Positions 26,733 to 37,788 of a DNA stretch of 64,000 nucleotides are shown here, in pieces (the stretch's first letter is position 1; the number at the start of each line of letters is the position of its first letter). The position numbers were made by a program, and so were the translations under genes. The stretch comes from Extensimonas perlucida. Lineage in GTDB: Bacteria; Pseudomonadota; Gammaproteobacteria; Burkholderiales; Burkholderiaceae_C. The DNA is taken from assembly GCF_007655255.1 (NCBI RefSeq), contig NZ_VMYE01000007.1:96685-160684 (forward strand). Direction: 5' to 3'. The notes under the pieces are model-generated. The model was not told where the DNA came from and ran no database searches. It worked only from the letters and a program-made list of their open reading frames with translations.

Positions 26733-27130
26733 GCGCTCGAGCCATGGCTGGCTGGAAGTGGGTGCACCGCCAGGCTTTGTTGCTGTTGCATGAGGAAAGC
26801 CTGGCCGAACATGGTGGCGCGAGCGGCCTGCGTGACGAGGGGCTGTTGGATTCGGCGCTGGCGCGGCCCTTGCACCTGGCGCTGTATGGGCAGCCGGACC
26901 TTGCAGCGCTTGCGGCGTCGTATGGCGTGGGCCTGGCCGCAAACCATCCGTTCGTCGATGGCAACAAGCGCGCAGCTTTGTTGGCCGTCGGTCTGTTTTT
27001 GCACGTGAACGGCCAGCGCCTGCACGCCACGCAGGCCCAAACCACGCTGACCATGCTGGCCGTGGCCAGCGGTGAACTCGATGAGGCGGGTTTTGCTGCT
27101 TGGTTGCGTGCGCATATCCGGCCGCGTTGA
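26729..27130 (+). CDS. doc: Doc-type Fic-fold toxin
   Basis: 133 residues from GTG 26729 (overlapping the antitoxin stop) or 128 from ATG 26744, which fits the family N-terminus better. WKWVHRQALLLLHEESLAEHGG and the Fic/Doc signature HPFVDGNKR, with His at about 73, identify the family. Doc toxins phosphorylate elongation factor Tu and halt translation. The motif is complete, so the toxin appears active. Partner antitoxin is directly upstream. Confidence 0.9.
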   Translation: MSARAMAGWKWVHRQALLLLHEESLAEHGGASGLRDEGLLDSALARPLHLALYGQPDLAALAASYGVGLAANHPFVDGNKRAALLAVGLFLHVNGQRLHATQAQTTLTMLAVASGELDEAGFAAWLRAHIRPR

Positions 27131-27240
27131 TCGGTCAAAACAAAAGTTGTTGGCAGTAAAGCGGCTGCTCTGGTGCATGCCCCCGCCGAGCGCAAGGCAC
27201 GCAGCTTGGCTCGGATCATGGCCAGCATGTCGTGCGAATG

Positions 27241-27259
27241 CGTACAATGAAGCTGTACG
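27241..27259 (+). promoter_or_regulatory. YefM-type operator over a -10 box
   Basis: cgtaca (27241-27246) and tgtacg (27254-27259) form an inverted repeat like the TGTACA sites bound by YefM. tacaat (27243-27248) is a candidate -10. Confidence 0.55.
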
Positions 27260-27275
27260 TAAAAAGAGGTGCATG

Positions 27276-27557
27276 ATGACCATAGAAACCACTTACAGCC
27301 AGGCCCGCGGGCAGTTCAAGGCGCTCATGGATCGCGCGCTGCAAGACCGTGAGATCGTGCTGGTGCGCCGCCGCTCGGGGGATGCCGTGGCGATGATTGC
27401 CGCAGACGAGTTGCAAAGCCTGATGGAGACTGCGCATCTGCTGCGCTCGCCGAAAAACGCGCAACGCCTGCTCGAAGCCCTCGCGCGAGCGCGTGCGGGC
27501 GAAGTGGCGCCGACGAGCCTGCAAGCCTTGGAGCAGCAGTTTGGCCTCCAAAACTGA
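27276..27557 (+). CDS. YefM/Phd-type antitoxin
   Basis: 93 residues. ETTYSQARGQFKALMDRALQ and VRRRSGDAVAMIAADELQSL are the Phd/YefM N-terminal fold, and the C-terminal helical tail would bind the toxin. ATG 27276 is preferred over 27273 because agagg stands six bases ahead. It represses its own operon at the upstream palindrome. Its end overlaps the YoeB start by 17 bases. Confidence 0.9.
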   Translation: MTIETTYSQARGQFKALMDRALQDREIVLVRRRSGDAVAMIAADELQSLMETAHLLRSPKNAQRLLEALARARAGEVAPTSLQALEQQFGLQN

Positions 27558-27819
27558 ACCGGAGCGTGTCGCGGTCTTCCAGCCCGAGTTCCTCGAAGAC
27601 CTGAGTTATTGGGTTGCCACGGAGCGCCGCACCGCCAAGCGTTTGCTGGAGCTCGTCAAAGCCACCCTGCGCGATCCTTTCGTGGGCATAGGCAAGCCCG
27701 AGCCTTTGAAGTACCTGGGGGCGGACCTGTGGTCGCGCCGCATCACGCAGGAGCACCGCTGCGTGTATCTGGTGAAAGCCGACAGGATCGAATTTCTGCA
27801 AGGGCGCTACCACTATTGA
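27541..27819 (+). CDS. YoeB/Txe-type mRNA interferase
   Basis: 92 residues from a TTG start at 27541 with ggag seven bases ahead, overlapping the antitoxin by 17 bases. FLEDLSYWVATERRTAKRLL, DPFVGIGKPEPLKY, SRRITQEHRCVYLV and the C-terminal GRYHY match YoeB, with the catalytic Glu, Arg, His and Tyr all present. YoeB cuts mRNA at the ribosome. It ends 50 bases before the convergent ureC end. Confidence 0.88.
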   Translation: MASKTEPERVAVFQPEFLEDLSYWVATERRTAKRLLELVKATLRDPFVGIGKPEPLKYLGADLWSRRITQEHRCVYLVKADRIEFLQGRYHY

Positions 27820-27868
27820 TCTATTGATGTCTGCGTGCCGGGATGCGCACCAGATCAAAAAGCCCGTC

Positions 27869-29638
<1,770 letters not shown>

Positions 29639-29670
29639 GGGGTTTGCTCCGTAATGTGCTTATGTTTCGA

Positions 29671-29720
29671 TAGCTGCTTGCGCTTGTATAGTCGGCGCAA
29701 AGTGCCGATTTGGCTTGAAA
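29671..29720. repeat. Dispersed palindromic repeat, copy before ureC
   Basis: tagctgcttgcgcttgtata, then gcgcaaagtgccgattt, in the opposite orientation to the copy at 245-291. It fills the ureB-ureC gap of 92 bases. Confidence 0.65.
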
Positions 29721-29730
29721 TTGTTGACCC

Positions 29731-30036
29731 TCACAGCGCCCCTTGCACCAGGCCGCGAAAGCCATAGACCTGGCGCGCACCCGCGTATTCGACGAGCTCC
29801 ACGGTGCGCTGCTGGCCGGGCTCGAAGCGCACCGCCGTGCCGCTGGCGATGTTCAGCCGCATGCCGCGCGCGGCGGCGCGGTCGAACTGCAGCGCGGCGT
29901 TGGTTTCGGCAAAGTGGTAGTGCGAGCCGACCTGGATGGGCCGGTCGCCCACATTGCGCACCACCACGGTGCACGTGCGCCGGCCGGGGTTGAGCAGGTG
30001 CTCGCCGGGGGCGGGGAGGATTTCGCCGGGGATCAT
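29731..30036 (-). CDS. ureB: Urease beta subunit
   Basis: 101 residues from ATG 30036. [37 protein letters not shown] and the C-terminal [14 protein letters not shown] are the UreB pattern; size is normal. It forms the (UreABC)3 complex with UreA and UreC. The small membrane protein ends 19 bases upstream. A longer reading frame upstream is out of family similarity. Confidence 0.97.
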   Translation of the reverse strand: MIPGEILPAPGEHLLNPGRRTCTVVVRNVGDRPIQVGSHYHFAETNAALQFDRAAARGMRLNIASGTAVRFEPGQQRTVELVEYAGARQVYGFRGLVQGAL

Positions 30037-30055
30037 GCGCGCTCCTGCATCCGGC

Positions 30056-30241
30056 TCACTTGCCGCTCCGGTGCCACCACAGCACCGCGCCGACTGCGAG
30101 CGCGAGCGCCACGAAGCCCCACAGGTCGGTGGCGTGCCAGTGGGGGCCGAGCAGGCCGTGGCCTTCATGGGCAAAAGCGGCTCCAGCGCTTGTTGCAAAA
30201 GCGCAAGCAGCTATGGATTTAAGAGTTTTGTGCAAAGGCAT
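30056..30241 (-). CDS. Small His-rich membrane protein in the urease operon
   Basis: 61 residues: an N-terminal signal-like segment to FAHEGHG, a short loop [11 protein letters not shown], then one hydrophobic helix ([16 protein letters not shown]) and a basic end. The four histidines in the loop recall the HxGHG start of the HupE/UreJ nickel permease family, but only a single helix follows the signal segment. It may be a nickel-binding scrap of such a permease or a small accessory protein in its own right. Position between ureA and ureB is conserved in my memory of relatives but cannot be checked here. Part of its signal segment is encoded by a dispersed repeat copy. Confidence 0.6.
   Translation of the reverse strand: MPLHKTLKSIAACAFATSAGAAFAHEGHGLLGPHWHATDLWGFVALALAVGAVLWWHRSGK
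30172..30220. repeat. Dispersed palindromic repeat, copy in a signal-peptide region
   Basis: caaaagcggctccagcgctt, then gttgcaa and aagcgcaagcagctat with 6-bp arms gcgctt/aagcgc. It lies inside the 61-residue frame, coding part of its hydrophobic leader. Confidence 0.55.
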
Positions 30242-30272
30242 GGCGGTCTTTCGGCAGGGATTTGCGAAGGCT

Positions 30273-30575
30273 TCAGACGATGGGCTGGTGCACGGTGACG
30301 AGCTTGGTGCCGTCGGGGAAGGTGGCTTCGACCTGGATGTCGGGGATCATCTCGGCAATGCCTTCCATGACGTCCGCGCGCGTCAGCAGGCCGCGGCCTT
30401 CGCTCATGAGCTGCGCCACGGTCTTGCCGTCGCGCGCGCCCTCCATCACGGCGGCGCTGAGGTAGGCCACGGCCTCGGGGTAGTTGAGCCTGAGGCCACG
30501 CGCCTTGCGCCGCTCGGCCAGCAAGGCGGCGGTGAAGAGCAGCAGCTTGTCTTTTTCGCGGGGGGTGAGTTCCAT
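30273..30575 (-). CDS. ureA: Urease gamma subunit
   Basis: 100 residues starting [19 protein letters not shown], with [21 protein letters not shown] and the C-terminal [14 protein letters not shown], all typical UreA. It is the first recognisable gene of the cluster, 421 bases from tRNA-Ser(UGA), and no ureD precedes it. An open frame extends farther upstream (to 30659) but the added 28 residues have no family likeness. Confidence 0.97.
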   Translation of the reverse strand: MELTPREKDKLLLFTAALLAERRKARGLRLNYPEAVAYLSAAVMEGARDGKTVAQLMSEGRGLLTRADVMEGIAEMIPDIQVEATFPDGTKLVTVHQPIV

Positions 30576-30995
30576 GGTCGATATTCGCGGCCAGCGAGGC
30601 CGATGTCGGTGGGGCAGGTATGGTTCTGTCGCAATTCCAGCAAGCGGCGTGCCCGGCACAGTTGCGAAGGGTCGCCGGAGTGTGGGGCGAGCCTGGCTTT
30701 GATGCCGCCGCCTTTTGCGCTGCTCGAAGTCGCAGACTCGACGATGCGGCTGCGCAATGACTTCGGTGCTGGATTATTTTTGCGCGATGCGGTTGCGCTT
30801 CATACCGAAGCCGGATACGCAGGCATTGCGCGGTTGATGCACTGCGGTGGTGATTTTTGGTGGGCGAGTGCTTGAATATGCCCGAATTTGGTGCGGAGTC
30901 CAGGGGGTTTGCGAGTGGAGAAACACGATCAAGTGTGCCGCGTCGTTCATCCGCCGTCCCTGGAACTCGCGGGGCCAGATAGCGGAGTGCTTTTC
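30576..30995. other. 420-base gap before ureA without a clear gene
   Basis: No ureD or other accessory gene is found on either strand. A plus-strand frame of 57 codons (30702-30875, starting [20 protein letters not shown] and ending CGGDFWWAS) is too weak to call. The ureA promoter should lie here, but no good consensus is visible. Confidence 0.6.
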
Positions 30996-31083
30996 TGGCG
31001 GAAGCGGTGAGATTCGAACTCACGAACGGTTGCCCGTTGCCGGTTTTCAAGACCGGTGCAATCGACCACTCTGCCACGCTTCC
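30996..31083 (-). tRNA. tRNA-Ser, anticodon TGA
   Basis: 88 bases with encoded CCA. Acceptor GGAAGCG/CGCTTCC, anticodon stem ACCGG/CCGGC-type around TCTTGAAAA giving anticodon TGA, a long variable arm, and a T arm GTGAGTTCGAATCTCAC. It reads UCN serine codons. Confidence 0.96.
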
Positions 31084-31194
31084 TGCGGTTTTTGCTGCCA
31101 CTCACCCATGGGGTGAGCGAGGCGGCGATTCTACTGTGCCCGGGTGGGAGGGCGCAGGCCGCAGGGGCGGGCGATCTGCCCGACAATCGGTGCC

Positions 31195-32154
31195 ATGAAA
31201 AACACTGCGGTTTTGCAATTGCCCGTGGCCCCGGATGTGAACGACCCGCGGCCCTTGATCATCTACCACGGGCGGCGCTGTCCCGATGGTTTTGCGGCGG
31301 CGCTCGCGGCCTGGCTGTTTTATGGTGCGCGGGCCGAGTTTCTGGGGCTCGATCATGGGGACGTGCGTTCGGTGCAGGACTTGCCCGCGCTCGAAGGGCG
31401 CGCCGTCTATGTGCTCGACTTTGCGTTTGCGCCCGAGCTGATCGCGGCAATCGAGGAGCGTGCGGCGCGGCTCGTTTTGCTCGACCACCACAAGAGCGCC
31501 GCCGACCAGTTGCGCAGCTACGTGTGCCGCTGCGGCGTGCTGCATTTCGACCTGCACAAGTCCGGCGCGCGCCTGGCGTGGGAGTTTTTCCAGCCGCAGG
31601 TGCCGCTGCCGGCGCTGGTGCGCTACATCGAGGATCGTGACATTTGGAAGTGGGAGTTTCCGGAGAGCGCGGCCTTTCTTGCTGCGCTCGACCTGGAGCC
31701 GCAGGATTTTGCGCGCTGGCGGGAGATCGCCGCGTTCACGCCCGAGCAGCTCGCGGCCTTCACGGCGCGCGGTGCGGCCATGGACGAAAAATTCCGCAAG
31801 CTCGCAGCCGACATTGCCGAGGGCGCGCAGCCGCTGGTGTTCAATGGCATCGAGGGGCTGATGGTGAATGCGCCGGGCATGTTCCACAGCCTCGTGGGCG
31901 ACATGCTGTCGGCGCGCTCGCAGACCTTTGCGCTGCTGTGGAGCGCGAGCGACAAGGGTGTGAAGGTGGGCTTGCGCGCGCAGCGCAACTTCGACTGCAT
32001 CCCGCTGGCCGAGAGCATGGGCGGCGGCGGCCACGCGCAGGCGTGCGGCTTTCGCATGGGCGTGGAGCGGCTGCCGGAACTGCTCAGCGGGCGCTTCGAG
32101 GCCGGGCATCGTGCGCCGCAGCGGGTTGAAATCAGCGCTGCGTCACCGAAATAG
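31195..32154 (+). CDS. DHH/DHHA1 phosphoesterase
   Basis: 319 residues from ATG 31195. IYHGRRCPDGFAAALAAW, the aspartate of VYVLDFAF and the LVLLDHHKSA motif form the DHH active site; the C-terminus GGGGHAQACGFRMGVERLPE is the DHHA1 domain. Such proteins cleave small nucleotides or oligonucleotides, NrnA/NrnB-like. Whether the substrate is pAp, nanoRNA or c-di-AMP type cannot be told. It is a single gene between the tRNA and mucD. Confidence 0.82.
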   Translation: MKNTAVLQLPVAPDVNDPRPLIIYHGRRCPDGFAAALAAWLFYGARAEFLGLDHGDVRSVQDLPALEGRAVYVLDFAFAPELIAAIEERAARLVLLDHHKSAADQLRSYVCRCGVLHFDLHKSGARLAWEFFQPQVPLPALVRYIEDRDIWKWEFPESAAFLAALDLEPQDFARWREIAAFTPEQLAAFTARGAAMDEKFRKLAADIAEGAQPLVFNGIEGLMVNAPGMFHSLVGDMLSARSQTFALLWSASDKGVKVGLRAQRNFDCIPLAESMGGGGHAQACGFRMGVERLPELLSGRFEAGHRAPQRVEISAASPK

Positions 32155-32288
32155 GCTGGGGCAGCGCTTCGCGGGTTGATTCCTCAGTCGCCGCAGCGGA
32201 ACCTACGCGCCGAATACCGCTCTCATTGGCCTCAATGGCTTTTCGTTCGTCCCATCGCTTACCGAGGACACAAGAAAGAAGGTTCACG

Positions 32289-33758
32289 ATGTTCCCAGCG
32301 CTTTGGAAAAAGTTTTCTGCTCTGGCCCTGGTTGCCATGTTCGCTGGCGCGGGTGCCGGCTTGCTTGTGCCGGTGAGCACGGCGCAGGCGCAGCCGGGGG
32401 CGGCAGCGCGTGGCTTGCCGGACTTCACCGATCTGGTCGAGCAGGTGGGGCCGTCGGTGGTCAACATCCGCACCTTGGAACGGGTGTCGCCGGGGTCGAA
32501 CATGGCCATGGACGGCATGGATGAAGACATGCTGGAGTTTTTGCGCCGCTTCGGCTTTCCGATCCCGAACGCGCCGCGCCAGCAAAAGCCGCAGCGCCCG
32601 CAGCCGCAGGAGGAGCAGCCCGTGGGTCTGGGCTCGGGCTTCATCCTGAGTGCAGACGGCTACGTGATGACGAACGCGCATGTGGTCGAGGGCGCGGACG
32701 AAGTCATCGTCACACTCACCGACAAGCGCGAGTTCAAGGCCAAGATCATCGGCAGCGACAAGCGCACCGACGTGGCGCTGGTCAAGATCAACGCCACAGG
32801 CTTGCCCGCAGTGAAGGTTGGCGACGTGAACCGCCTCAGGGTCGGCGAGTGGGTGATCGCGATCGGCTCGCCCTTCGGGCTCGAAAACTCGGTCACGGCA
32901 GGCATCGTGAGCGCCAAGCAGCGCGACACGGGCGACTACGTGCCTTTCATCCAGACCGACGTGGCCATCAACCCCGGCAATTCGGGCGGGCCGCTGATCA
33001 ACATGCGCGGCGAGGTCGTGGGCATCAACAGCCAGATTTACTCGCGCTCGGGCGGCTACATGGGCATCTCGTTCGCCATCCCGATCGACGAGGCCATGCG
33101 CGTGAGCGAGCAGCTGCGCACCTCGGGGCGCGTGATCCGCGGGCGCATAGGCGTGCAGATCGGGCCAGTGACCAAGGACGTGGCCGAGTCGATAGGCCTG
33201 GGCAAGCCCATGGGCGCGCTGGTCACGGGCGTGGAAGCGGGCTCGCCCGCGGACAAGGCCGGTATGGAGCCGGGCGACATCATCACGCGCTTTGATGGCA
33301 AGGTGATCGAAAAAGTCAGCGACCTGCCGCGCCTCGTGGGCAGCACCAAACCGGGCACGCGCAGCACGATCACAGTGTTCCGCCGTGGCAAAACCAAGGA
33401 CTTGTCCGTGCTCGTGGCCGAGGTCGAGCCCGACGAGTCCGTGGCCCAGCCGAGCGAACGCGAAGGCAAGCCCTCATCGGCGGCGCAGCAGCTGGGCCTC
33501 ACGGTGCGGCCTCTGACCGAAGCGCAGAAAAAAGAACTCAAGCTGCGCGGCGGCGTGCTCGTGGCTCAGGCCGAGGGCCCCGCGGCGCGCGCGGGCCTGC
33601 GCGAGGGTGACATCATCCTCGCGCTGGCGAACGTCGAAGTCCTGAGCGTGAAGGACTTCGAGGCCGTGCTTGCGCGCGCCGACAAGGGCAAACCGTTGAA
33701 CGTGCTGTTCCGCCGCGGCGATTGGGTGCAATACACCTTGATCCGCCCAGCGAAGTGA
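32289..33758 (+). CDS. mucD: Periplasmic serine protease of the DegP/MucD family
   Basis: 489 residues. A signal peptide ends at TAQA (about 35-38). The trypsin-like domain has His131 in TNAHVV, Asp161 in KRTDVALVK and Ser232 in GNSGGP. Two PDZ domains follow, with GALVTGVEAGSPADKAGMEPGD near 310 and GVLVAQAEGPAARAGLREGD near 420. It degrades misfolded envelope proteins. Position before lepA fits the rpoE-mucD-lepA order of Burkholderiales. Start at 32289 gives the best signal peptide; the longer frame from 32226 adds residues without support. Confidence 0.96.
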   Translation: MFPALWKKFSALALVAMFAGAGAGLLVPVSTAQAQPGAAARGLPDFTDLVEQVGPSVVNIRTLERVSPGSNMAMDGMDEDMLEFLRRFGFPIPNAPRQQKPQRPQPQEEQPVGLGSGFILSADGYVMTNAHVVEGADEVIVTLTDKREFKAKIIGSDKRTDVALVKINATGLPAVKVGDVNRLRVGEWVIAIGSPFGLENSVTAGIVSAKQRDTGDYVPFIQTDVAINPGNSGGPLINMRGEVVGINSQIYSRSGGYMGISFAIPIDEAMRVSEQLRTSGRVIRGRIGVQIGPVTKDVAESIGLGKPMGALVTGVEAGSPADKAGMEPGDIITRFDGKVIEKVSDLPRLVGSTKPGTRSTITVFRRGKTKDLSVLVAEVEPDESVAQPSEREGKPSSAAQQLGLTVRPLTEAQKKELKLRGGVLVAQAEGPAARAGLREGDIILALANVEVLSVKDFEAVLARADKGKPLNVLFRRGDWVQYTLIRPAK

Positions 33759-33916
33759 GGGCGGCGGGCGAACGCCCGCGGGGCGTCTTGGGGTGATTGG
33801 GGGCGCTGGCCTAAAATGCAGCGCCCCAAGACGCATCGGCTGCAGTAACGCCGCAGCGCACAAGGGACAGTTCAGGGCGCGCCGCACCGGACGCGCCTTT
33901 TTTCTTGCATTTCTCG

Positions 33917-35725
33917 ATGAACCACATTCGCAATTTTTCCATCATCGCGCACATAGACCACGGCAAATCGACGCTGGCGGACCGGCTGATTGCGCGCTGC
34001 GGCGGCCTGTCCGAGCGCGAGATGAGCGAGCAGGTGCTCGACTCGATGGACATCGAAAAAGAGCGCGGCATCACCATCAAGGCGCAGACCGCCGCGCTGC
34101 AATACCAGGCGCGCGACGGGCAGCTCTACCAGCTCAACCTGATCGACACGCCCGGCCACGTGGACTTTTCCTACGAGGTGAGCCGCTCGCTCTCGGCCTG
34201 CGAGGGCGCGCTGCTGGTCGTCGATGCCTCGCAGGGCGTGGAGGCGCAGACCGTGGCCAACTGCTACACCGCGCTCGATCTGGGCGTGGAAGTGCTGCCC
34301 GTGCTCAACAAGATGGACTTGCCGCAGGCCGACCCAGAACGCGCCAAGGAAGAGATCGAAGACGTGATCGGCATAGACGCCTCCGAGGCCATTCCGTGCT
34401 CGGCCAAGACCGGCATGGGCATCGACGGGATTCTCGAGGCCATCATCGCCAAGGTGCCGCCGCCGCGTGGCAACCCGCAGGGCCCCTTGCGCGCGATGAT
34501 CATCGACAGCTGGTTCGACAGCTACGTGGGCGTGGTGATGCTCGTGCGCGTGGTCGATGGCGAGCTCAAAAAGGGCGAGCGCATCAAGCTCATGGCCACG
34601 GGTGCCGTGTACGAGGCGAACGGCCTGGGCGTGTTCACGCCCGCGAACCAGCCGCGCGAGGCGCTCAAGGCCGGCGAGGTGGGCTACGTGATCGCGGGCA
34701 TCAAGGAGCTCAAGGCCGCGCGCGTGGGCGACACCATCACGCTCGAAAAAAAGCTGCCCAACAACGCCGGCCCGGCCGAGCAGCCTCTGCCGGGCTTCAA
34801 AGAAGTCAAGCCGCAGGTGTTTGCGGGCCTGTACCCGACCGAGGCTTCCGAATACGACGCACTGCGCGACGCCCTCGAAAAGCTGCAGCTCAACGACGCC
34901 GCGCTGCAGTACGAGCCCGAGGTTTCGCAGGCGCTGGGCTTTGGCTTTCGCTGCGGTTTTCTGGGCCTGCTGCACATGGAGATCGTGCAGGAGCGCCTGG
35001 AGCGCGAGTTCGACCAGGACCTCATCACCACCGCGCCCAGCGTGGTCTATCAGGTGGTGCGGGGCGACGGCGAAGTCCTCATGGTCGAAAACCCCTCGAA
35101 AATGCCCGAGCAAGGCCAGATCCGCGAAATCCGCGAGCCCATCGTCACCGTGCACCTTTACATGCCGCAGGACTATGTGGGGCCGGTGATGACGCTGGCG
35201 AACCAAAAGCGCGGCGTGCAGATCAACATGGCCTACCACGGCCGCCAGGTCATGCTGACCTACGAGATGCCGCTGGGCGAGATCGTGCTCGACTTCTTCG
35301 ACAAGCTCAAATCCGTGAGCCGCGGCTACGCGAGCATGGACTACGAGTTCAAGGAATACCGCCCCTCGGACGTGGTCAAGGTCGATATCCTGCTCAACGG
35401 CGAGCGCGTCGATGCGCTCTCCATCATCGTGCACCGCTCGCAGGCGCAGTACCGCGGGCGCGCCGTGGTGGCCAAGATGCGCGAGATCATCAGCCGCCAG
35501 CAGTTCGACGTGGCCATCCAGGCGGCCATAGGCTCGAACATCATCGCGCGCGAAACCGTCAAGGCGCTGCGCAAGAACGTGCTGGCAAAATGCTACGGCG
35601 GTGACATCACGCGCAAGCGCAAACTTCTCGAAAAACAAAAAGCAGGCAAGAAACGCATGAAACAGATCGGATCGGTTGAAGTGCCCCAAGAGGCTTTCCT
35701 GGCCATTTTGCAGGTGGAAGACTGA
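33917..35725 (+). CDS. lepA: Elongation factor 4 (back-translocating GTPase LepA)
   Basis: 602 residues. [20 protein letters not shown] opens with the G1 loop, [16 protein letters not shown] is G3, [10 protein letters not shown] is G4, and the C-terminal [16 protein letters not shown] is LepA-specific. The protein moves ribosomes one codon back or aids initiation. Start was taken at MNHIRN; the frame opens four codons earlier. Its TGA shares a base with the lepB ATG (TGATG), so they are coupled. Confidence 0.98.
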   Translation: MNHIRNFSIIAHIDHGKSTLADRLIARCGGLSEREMSEQVLDSMDIEKERGITIKAQTAALQYQARDGQLYQLNLIDTPGHVDFSYEVSRSLSACEGALLVVDASQGVEAQTVANCYTALDLGVEVLPVLNKMDLPQADPERAKEEIEDVIGIDASEAIPCSAKTGMGIDGILEAIIAKVPPPRGNPQGPLRAMIIDSWFDSYVGVVMLVRVVDGELKKGERIKLMATGAVYEANGLGVFTPANQPREALKAGEVGYVIAGIKELKAARVGDTITLEKKLPNNAGPAEQPLPGFKEVKPQVFAGLYPTEASEYDALRDALEKLQLNDAALQYEPEVSQALGFGFRCGFLGLLHMEIVQERLEREFDQDLITTAPSVVYQVVRGDGEVLMVENPSKMPEQGQIREIREPIVTVHLYMPQDYVGPVMTLANQKRGVQINMAYHGRQVMLTYEMPLGEIVLDFFDKLKSVSRGYASMDYEFKEYRPSDVVKVDILLNGERVDALSIIVHRSQAQYRGRAVVAKMREIISRQQFDVAIQAAIGSNIIARETVKALRKNVLAKCYGGDITRKRKLLEKQKAGKKRMKQIGSVEVPQEAFLAILQVED

Positions 35726-36699
35726 TGCCGTTCATGCAAACACTCACCGCTCTCGTGCTCGCGGCCTTTGCCGGCTACATGGGCGCCTGGTACTTTGGCG
35801 CCCTGGAGGGCGACTTCGAACTGCTGCTCTTTCTGGCCACGGTGGTCACGGCCGCATATTGGCTGGCCGAGCGCTTTTACTTCCTGCCGCGCCGCCGCCG
35901 CGCCGCGCAGGCGGTAGCCAGCACGGCAGCGCAGCGCCGCGCCGAGCTCGACCGCCTGGGTATCGAAAAGGTGGACCTCGACGTCGAGGAAACCCAGCGC
36001 AAGCTGCTGCGCCAGCCCTGGTGGCTCGACTGGACGGCGGGCTTGTTTCCGGTCATCGCAGTGGTGTTTCTGCTGCGCTCGTTTCTGTTCGAGCCCTTCA
36101 AGATTCCCTCGGGCTCGATGATTCCCACGCTGCTCGTGGGCGACCTCATCCTCGTGAACAAATACACCTATGGCGTGCGCCTGCCCGTGGTCCGCACGCG
36201 CCTCACGCAGGGCACGGCGCCGCAGCGCGGCGACGTGATGGTGTTCCGCTATCCGCCCAAGCCCAGCCTGGCCTACATCAAGCGCGTGGTCGGCGTGCCC
36301 GGCGACGAGGTGGCGTACCTCAACAAGCGCCTGACCATCAACGGCCAGCCCATCAAGACTGCGCCGCTGCCCGATTTTTTCGACGCGGATGCGATGCGCT
36401 ACTTCCCGCAGTTCGAGGAACACCTGGGCGCGCGCCCGCACCGCATGCTCAACAGCCCCGAGGCGCCCGCCTTCGTGCAGGGCGCGAGCCAGTTCGCCTA
36501 CCGCGACAACTGCCGCTACAGCATCGAGGGCGTGGTCTGCAAGGTGCCGGCAGGGCATTACTTCATGATGGGCGACAACCGCGACAATTCGCTCGATTCG
36601 CGCTACTGGGGCTTCGTGCCCGAGGCGAACATCGTGGGCAAGGCCGTCCTCATCTGGATGAACTTCAGCAGCCTCAAGCGCATAGGCACGTTCGACTGA
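35725..36699 (+). CDS. lepB: Signal peptidase I
   Basis: 324 residues. Two N-terminal membrane segments (about 5-22 and 30-50) and a third at 112-128 (FPVIAVVFLLRSFLFEPF). The catalytic Ser131 is in PSGSMIPT and the general base Lys186 is in YIKRVVGVPGD. GDNRDNSLDSRYWG closes the family boxes. It cleaves Sec and Tat signal peptides at the outer face of the membrane. It follows lepA with a one-base overlap. Confidence 0.97.
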   Translation: MPFMQTLTALVLAAFAGYMGAWYFGALEGDFELLLFLATVVTAAYWLAERFYFLPRRRRAAQAVASTAAQRRAELDRLGIEKVDLDVEETQRKLLRQPWWLDWTAGLFPVIAVVFLLRSFLFEPFKIPSGSMIPTLLVGDLILVNKYTYGVRLPVVRTRLTQGTAPQRGDVMVFRYPPKPSLAYIKRVVGVPGDEVAYLNKRLTINGQPIKTAPLPDFFDADAMRYFPQFEEHLGARPHRMLNSPEAPAFVQGASQFAYRDNCRYSIEGVVCKVPAGHYFMMGDNRDNSLDSRYWGFVPEANIVGKAVLIWMNFSSLKRIGTFD

Positions 36700-36733
36700 C
36701 TGGTTTGCAACCATCGATATGGAGGGAAGATAT

Positions 36734-37102
36734 ATGAAATTGCATAGCGCCAAGCGCCCGTACCGCCAGCGTGGAATCACCTTTTTTGGTTTGATTATTC
36801 TGGTGCTGTTCATCGTTGCGGCATTTGCGATCGGCAGCCAGTCGGTGCCCATTTTTCTCGAATACGTCGCGGCCAAGAAAGCCATAGAGAAAGCCAAGAA
36901 TGAAACCACAGTGAAAGCGGTGCGCGATGCGTTCGATCGCGCCGCGGCGATCGACGACATCAACGCCATCAAGGGCTCGGACCTCGAGGTCACCAAAGTC
37001 GATGACAAGGTGCAGGTGTCGTTCAAGTATTCGCGCGAAGTCCACCTCACGGGGCCAGCGTACCTGGTGTATCGCTTCGAGGCGACGACGCGCGAAAAGT
37101 GA
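36734..37102 (+). CDS. DUF4845 membrane-anchored protein
   Basis: 122 residues with ggaggg eight bases ahead of ATG 36734. One helix ([20 protein letters not shown]) near 16-36 follows a basic front end, and a periplasmic domain with alternating charge continues. This is the conserved unknown gene found between lepB and rnc in many beta- and gammaproteobacteria. Function not known. It overlaps rnc by GTGA. Confidence 0.85.
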   Translation: MKLHSAKRPYRQRGITFFGLIILVLFIVAAFAIGSQSVPIFLEYVAAKKAIEKAKNETTVKAVRDAFDRAAAIDDINAIKGSDLEVTKVDDKVQVSFKYSREVHLTGPAYLVYRFEATTREK

Positions 37103-37788
37103 CGCTGCACGCTTCCCTGGCCGATCTGCAGCAGCGCCTGCAGCATGTGTTCGCCGACCCGCGCCTGCTGCAGCGCGCGGTCACGCACCGCAGTTTTTCG
37201 GCCGACCACAACGAGCGCCTCGAATTCCTGGGCGACTCGGTGCTCAACCTGGCCGTGTCCAGCCTGCTGTACGAGCGCCTGGCGCGCCTGCCCGAGGGCG
37301 ACCTCTCGCGCGTGCGTGCCAACCTCGTGCGCCAGGAGACGCTGCACCAGATCGCGCTGCGCCTGCGCCTGCCCGAGGTGCTGCGCCTGGGCGAGGGCGA
37401 GCTCAAGTCCGGCGGGCTGCGGCGCCCTTCTATCCTGGCCGATGCGCTCGAGGCGCTGATAGGCGCCGTGTACCTCGACGCCGGCTACGAGCGTGCGCAA
37501 GCGCTGGTGCAGCGGCTGTACGAGGGCGTGGAGATCACGCCGCAGATGCAGGCGGCTGCCAAAGACCCCAAGACGGCCTTGCAGGAGTGGCTGCAGGGCC
37601 GCAAAATGAGACTGCCGCTCTACGAAGTGGTGGCCACGGTGGGCGCCGCGCACCGCCAGAGCTTCGAGGTGGAATGCAGCATTGCGGCGCTGGGCCTGCG
37701 TGCGCGCGGCAGCGGCACTTCGCGCCGCGCCGCCGAGCAGGCCGCCGCGGCGGCCATGTTGCAGACGCTGAAAGCGAAAAATCCATGA
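37099..37788 (+). CDS. rnc: Ribonuclease III
   Basis: 229 residues from GTG 37099. [13 protein letters not shown] at about 38-50 is the RNase III signature with acidic catalytic residues; [16 protein letters not shown] carries the second acidic cluster; the C-terminal dsRNA-binding domain ends [16 protein letters not shown]. It processes rRNA precursors and dsRNA. It overlaps DUF4845 (GTGA) and era (ATGA). Confidence 0.97.
   Translation: MTLHASLADLQQRLQHVFADPRLLQRAVTHRSFSADHNERLEFLGDSVLNLAVSSLLYERLARLPEGDLSRVRANLVRQETLHQIALRLRLPEVLRLGEGELKSGGLRRPSILADALEALIGAVYLDAGYERAQALVQRLYEGVEITPQMQAAAKDPKTALQEWLQGRKMRLPLYEVVATVGAAHRQSFEVECSIAALGLRARGSGTSRRAAEQAAAAAMLQTLKAKNP

Noticed and set aside
30211..31101. 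296-residue minus-strand frame over ureA and the tRNA
   Set aside because: It crosses a tRNA gene and overlaps ureA in another frame.
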